From NCBI GenBank assembly GCA_964511185.1, contig CAZEDU010000017.1:1-55659 (forward strand): 55,659 nt of DNA, read 5' to 3'. The notes under the pieces are model-generated. The model was not told where the DNA came from and did no database searches. It saw nothing but the letters and a program-made list of their open reading frames with translations. The DNA is from CAZEDU01 sp964511185. Its GTDB lineage: Bacteria > Myxococcota > Myxococcia > Myxococcales > Myxococcaceae. Numbering within the stretch: the first letter of the stretch is position 1; each line of letters opens with the position of its first letter. Positions 54,775 through 55,659 of the stretch are shown here, in pieces. A program made the position numbers and the translations under genes.

Positions 54775-55068
54775 ATGCGGATTCGTCCCCTTCAGGACCG
54801 CCTGATCGTGAAGCGCGTCGCCGAGGAGGAGAAGACCAAGGGCGGCATCATCATCCCCGACACGGCGAAGGAGAAGCCGCTCGAGGGCAAGGTGATCGCC
54901 GTTGGCAACGGCAAGGTGAACGAGACCACCGGCGCGGTTCGGCCGCTCGACATCAAGGCCGGCGACACCATCCTGTTCAGCAAGTACGCCGGCACCGAGG
55001 TCAAGATCGACGGTGAGGATCACCTGATCCTCCGCGAAGAAGACGTCCTCGGCGTGATCGAGAAGTAA
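54775..55068 (+). CDS. groES: Co-chaperonin GroES
   Basis: A 97-residue product from ATG at 54775 with AAAGGAG upstream; the frame is open earlier but not in GroES. Features: IRPLQDRLIVKRV, the mobile-loop region EEKTKGGIIIPDTAKEKP, DTILFSKYAGTEVKIDGED and LREEDVLGVIE. It caps GroEL for protein folding. It is followed 29 bases later by groEL in the same operon. Confidence 0.98.
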   Translation: MRIRPLQDRLIVKRVAEEEKTKGGIIIPDTAKEKPLEGKVIAVGNGKVNETTGAVRPLDIKAGDTILFSKYAGTEVKIDGEDHLILREEDVLGVIEK

Positions 55069-55097
55069 TTCCCCCCCAACTTTTTCAAAGGTGAATC

Positions 55098-55659
<562 letters not shown>

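Overview
The window is a 55.7 kb piece of GC-rich chromosome that looks like a myxobacterium (Myxococcota). Several features point there: eukaryote-like Ser/Thr kinases with Pro-rich linkers and a membrane segment, tetratricopeptide (TPR) proteins with a single membrane anchor, many large lipoproteins including a Cys-rich repeat protein, FHA-sigma54 activators, a GldA/GldF/GldG-type ABC operon with a DUF4340 partner, and an ECF sigma/anti-sigma/caspase cluster. GC-rich third positions make many long antisense frames, and those are left out. Three 10-N gaps (25291, 25919, 54131) show this is a scaffolded assembly.

Region 1 (1-9.4 kb) is eroded. A DUF6882-type gene is frameshifted in a C run. 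A PHP-domain protein has lost its middle and joins a sigma-factor-like remnant. A protein kinase has a shifted tail. An FHA-sigma54 activator and a parallel-beta-helix lipoprotein keep both ends but lack the interior, and another lipoprotein is shifted in a G run. An intact fatty-acid desaturase sits among them. The region ends with a complete ISAs1-family element (8114-9400) with 19-bp inverted ends and a perfect 10-bp target duplication.

Region 2 (9.4-22.4 kb) holds a DnaC-like ATPase with its partner, a truncated DUF486 gene, and a three-gene operon (Pro-rich TPR anchor, TPR anchor, 12-module Cys-rich lipoprotein). It then has a divergent NnrS/multicopper oxidase pair, a CsgG-like protein and an 892-residue lipoprotein.

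Region 3 (22.4-33.4 kb, all minus strand) is mostly housekeeping. A SahR-like ArsR-methyltransferase regulator is followed by ahcY, an AI-2E-type transporter, pncB and pncA. A LuxR-type regulator is followed by two HtrA-like proteases without signal peptides, then fabG and a retropepsin-like lipoprotein. Aspartokinase lysC ends inside a REP-like element.

Region 4 (33.4-46.7 kb) has the GldAFG-like operon, a metallophosphoesterase with a nucleotidyltransferase, and the cluster I consider the best candidate for a new system: lipoprotein, ECF sigma, zinc-finger anti-sigma with a DUF4384-like periplasmic part, exported caspase with a barrel-like C-terminus, and a paralogous lipoprotein. rpoZ and a class III aminotransferase follow.

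Region 5 (46.7-55.7 kb) has a 911-residue peptidoglycan-binding protein of unknown role, a pseudokinase divergent from a DUF6483-like gene, a HigBA toxin-antitoxin pair, a lipoprotein, two coupled genes of unknown function, and groES-groEL behind a canonical CIRCE plus two additional CIRCE-like repeats.
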